Below are positions 5,840 through 7,611 of a DNA stretch of 7,611 bases, piece by piece. Each line of letters starts with the position of its first letter. Position 1 is the first letter of the stretch. The notes beneath the pieces were generated by a model. The model ran no database searches. It saw only the letters and a program-made list of their open reading frames with translations, and was not told the DNA's origin. The position numbers and the translations under genes are program-made. Source of the DNA: an uncultured Cellvibrio sp. (GTDB taxonomy: Bacteria > Pseudomonadota > Gammaproteobacteria > Pseudomonadales > Cellvibrionaceae); the NCBI GenBank assembly GCA_946482385.1, contig CAMLRI010000083.1:1-7611 (forward strand), written 5' to 3'.

Positions 5840-6738
5840 AGGCTTAGCATCTCCCGCAACAGGGTTAGGCCACCAGGCTCTGCGCAAATCAACAAACAGC
5901 AGGCCAAGGGCTCATCATGGCTAAGCCCACTATTCGCCAGCGCGCTATTAATTTGGGTGGCCGTTTTATTTTGCAAAAAAACCGCGCGCCCTGCCCCGCC
6001 GGAAAACAAACCAGGCAACGCCGCCACGGCATTTTGTTGTGCCTGCAACAGCAATTGTTTTTTGCTCGCCAGCTGCACCAATTCCGCATCGGCATTCACT
6101 CCGCCAGCCTCATAGGCCGTGGCACTGGCGCCCAGCTCGCCCAATGCAGATCCGGCAGGCCTGGCCAGCCCCAGGGCGCCAATGCCGCGCGCGCGCCAGC
6201 GTGCGTTTATTGCCGCTTCCGGCAAGTACTGCTTGTCCTGCTCAACGCTCGCCAGTTGTTGCGCGCGGCGTTGGCAAAACAAAAAATCAGCAACAGGAAA
6301 CACCTGGTTAAACGCCTGCAAGGCTTGCGCAAACGCATTAAAACCATTGGCGGACACAACCAACACCAACGCATCCACCGTGGCCGTTGGCGCGTGCGCA
6401 TCGGCAGCATCCACACATTTTTTTGCGGCGGCCTGCACCGCGTTTGCGGGCGACAAATAGCGAAAATGGTTTTCGCCCTGGCCAATGCCCTGGCTCCATG
6501 GGTGCGCGCACACCACCTGCGCTTGCGCCAACAGGTCGCCAATTACCGTTGCTAGGTCGCTCGCACTGCCACTAGCGCCGCTCGCCAGCGGGCTATGCTC
6601 ATAATCCAAACCAGGGGCGTTATTTAATCGCCCCTGGGCGGCGCTCAATTCGCCGGGGGCGCTACTCAACACCCCGTTAAAGCTGCTGGCCAGGCTGCTA
6701 AATCGCTCCGGCCAGGCAAAGGTAATTTGGCTAAACAT
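5836..6738 (-). CDS. Ala-rich conserved phage tail-region protein, function unknown
   Basis: Encodes 300 residues from ATG 6738, preceded by AAGGCGAG about 12 bases upstream. A TTG at 6768 would extend it by 10 residues into the previous gene and is less likely. A block His-Pro-Trp-Ser-Gln-Gly-x-Gly-Gln-Gly-Glu-Asn at 79-90 is followed by Tyr-Leu-Ser-Pro-Ala-Asn-Ala at 94-100, which looks like a family signature. Long Ala-rich helices follow, with Arg-Arg-Ala-Gln-Gln-Leu-Ala-Ser-Val-Glu-x-Asp-Lys at 157-169. There is no signal peptide, and the only strongly hydrophobic stretch (277-285) is short. It lies seven bases after the DUF4376 gene. I recall similar proteins in other prophage tail clusters, but no function. 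A structural or assembly role near the tail tip is inferred from position. Confidence 0.7.
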   Translation of the reverse strand: MFSQITFAWPERFSSLASSFNGVLSSAPGELSAAQGRLNNAPGLDYEHSPLASGASGSASDLATVIGDLLAQAQVVCAHPWSQGIGQGENHFRYLSPANAVQAAAKKCVDAADAHAPTATVDALVLVVSANGFNAFAQALQAFNQVFPVADFLFCQRRAQQLASVEQDKQYLPEAAINARWRARGIGALGLARPAGSALGELGASATAYEAGGVNADAELVQLASKKQLLLQAQQNAVAALPGLFSGGAGRAVFLQNKTATQINSALANSGLSHDEPLACCLLICAEPGGLTLLREMLSL

Positions 6739-6745
6739 GGCCCAA

Positions 6746-7429
6746 TTACTCGCCTTGCGGCCAACCAATCGCCATTACTGCCTCTACGCTGGTGGCGCTG
6801 GCAATGGCATCTTTTAGCAACCAGGTTGTGGAGTAAATTTGTTGTTGGTGATCCGCCACTGCTTCACCCAGGGCTACGGCCTGGGCAGGCGTTAATGGGT
6901 AGGTGGTATTGCTTTGCGCGCGGAATGAAATAACCGGCTCTTGCACGCCTTGCGCTTGCAGCAGCATGGCGCGGGTAGCCACGCCAGAAATATTAATCAT
7001 GTCGCGCTCATCGCGGGTTTGCACCGTGTCCAGGGTGTTGCCAAACATAAACGGCACACCGCCACCCAGGCGCGCCAGGTGTTCGCTATTCACGCGCCGT
7101 AACGCTTTGCGCTTTTCGCGCTCCAGCAGCTCGTTTGCCGTTACGGGCAGGCCTTCCACCCACTCGCCTTGCATTAGGCGCGGGCGTCTAAACATGCCGC
7201 TTGGGCAGGGAATGGTGGTAAACAGCCCACCCTCGCGCACGTCATAATCGAACAGGTCAACCACAAAAAAGCCATGCTCATCAATCGCCCAGGCGCGTTT
7301 ATAAAGCGACTCCACCCAGGCTTCGCCGGTAAACATCGCGCGGTTTAACGTTTCTGCGGGGGCAATATCGGTATAGCCAACCGCTTCGCTTTCTTTGCAC
7401 AAAAAACCATTGGCATCGTAATAAAACAT
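6746..7429 (-). CDS. DUF4376-type tail-fibre-associated protein
   Basis: Encodes 227 residues. The N-terminal half has two related segments, Phe-Thr-Gly-Glu-Ala-Trp-Val-Glu at 33-40 and Met-Gln-Gly-Glu-Trp-Val-Glu-Gly at 86-93, the Pro-x-Leu-x-x-Gly-x-Trp-Val-Glu-Gly signature common in tail-fibre-adjacent proteins. A charged helix (100-120) leads into a C-terminal domain (about 120-220) resembling DUF4376: Gly-Gly-Val-Pro-Phe, Asp-Glu-Arg-Asp-Met-Ile-Asn, Tyr-Pro-Leu-Thr-Pro-Ala-Gln-Ala-Val-Ala-Leu-Gly at 177-188, and Leu-Lys-Asp-Ala-Ile-Ala. The ATG directly follows the previous stop (TAAATG) with GGAGGA eight bases upstream. DUF4376 proteins often lie next to phage tail fibre genes, where they may act as chaperones or fibre parts. 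The exact role is not established. Confidence 0.75.
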   Translation of the reverse strand: MFYYDANGFLCKESEAVGYTDIAPAETLNRAMFTGEAWVESLYKRAWAIDEHGFFVVDLFDYDVREGGLFTTIPCPSGMFRRPRLMQGEWVEGLPVTANELLEREKRKALRRVNSEHLARLGGGVPFMFGNTLDTVQTRDERDMINISGVATRAMLLQAQGVQEPVISFRAQSNTTYPLTPAQAVALGEAVADHQQQIYSTTWLLKDAIASATSVEAVMAIGWPQGE

Positions 7430-7611
7430 TTACGCAATCCTCCAAAAACCACTACCAGAAATATTCATTGTTGTTGGCGATCCAGTGCCGGCGTTTTCCA
7501 TATCAATGTTTGCCGAAATGCCGCCAGAAGCCAGCACGCGAATAGAAACCGAATAAGGCTGGTTGGAGTTGTTTCGCCCAACCAAAATGGGAATATCAAT
7601 ATCCCACGCGG
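7430..7611 (-). CDS. C-terminus of a tail fibre-like protein, cut by the window edge
   Basis: The last 59 codons and the TAA stop are visible on the minus strand. The residues are beta-strand-like and Gly/Ser-rich, with Ala-Trp-Asp-Ile-Asp-Ile-Pro-Ile at the visible start and Gly-Ser-Gly-Phe-Trp-Arg-Ile-Ala at the end. Such a closing pattern is common in phage tail fibre or tail-tip proteins, and the following gene is a DUF4376 tail-fibre neighbour. The N-terminal part lies outside the window, so the product name is inferred. Confidence 0.6.
   Translation of the reverse strand, partial: AWDIDIPILVGRNNSNQPYSVSIRVLASGGISANIDMENAGTGSPTTMNISGSGFWRIA

Noticed and set aside
5840..5887. TTG start extending the 177-residue baseplate protein
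   Set aside because: The extension lies inside the preceding gene, while ATG 5839 has GGGAG upstream and a four-base overlap with the previous stop.
5917..6555. 212-codon plus-strand open frame
   Set aside because: It lies entirely antisense to the 300-residue tail gene, which has good start signals and operon context. The open frame follows from the base composition of the real gene.
6739..6768. TTG start extending the 300-residue protein
   Set aside because: ATG 6738 is seven bases after the previous stop and has an AAGGCGAG upstream. The extension only overlaps the neighbouring gene.
1..7611. CRISPR array, insertion sequence or transposase
   Set aside because: No regularly spaced repeats, no terminal inverted repeats with a transposase, and no recognisable recombinase gene in the window.

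Overview
The window looks like one end of an integrated tailed-phage genome (prophage) in a gammaproteobacterium. The left edge carries the 3' part of a tRNA-Leu(CAA) gene, a classic integration target, followed by a strong terminator and a roughly 380-base stretch with no convincing gene. From about position 1141 to the right edge, all genes lie on the minus strand in one tightly packed tail/baseplate operon. The bacterial group is inferred from the tRNA sequence, the Shine-Dalgarno signals and the phage families. I cannot name a genus.

Left part (1-1140): tRNA-Leu 3' part with encoded CCA, its terminator, two direct repeats that may be integrase arm sites, a non-coding stretch, then a two-gene plus-strand operon (474-1102) that is visibly more AT-rich than the tail genes. 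The first gene resembles the Tse2 ADP-ribosyltransferase-like toxin. The second encodes a small, acidic, mostly helical protein whose size, position and layout match the Tsi2 immunity protein. They overlap by one base (TAATG). A perfect 10-bp hairpin separates them from the convergent tail operon. I consider this pair the most interesting item: a candidate prophage cargo toxin-antitoxin or defence module next to the attachment site.

Right part (1141-7611, minus strand, in order of transcription): the C-terminus of a probable tail fibre or other tail protein; a DUF4376-type tail-fibre-associated protein; an Ala-rich conserved phage protein; a probable baseplate-complex protein; a gp27/gpD-like baseplate hub; a gpV/gp45-like spike with an OB-fold; a small beta-rich protein; and two concanavalin A-like (LamG-type) lectin proteins that probably bind the host surface. 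Most junctions overlap or are separated by 20 bases or less, and most starts have clear Shine-Dalgarno sequences, so the genes are probably transcribed and translated together.

The hub and spike would form the central piercing axis of the tail tip, the lectin proteins would be receptor-binding parts, and the toxin pair would be a lysogen-expressed cargo unit. The usual wedge genes (gpW/gp25-like, gpJ, gpI), which follow the spike in P2 and Mu, are absent at that place. No integrase lies next to the tRNA within this window.
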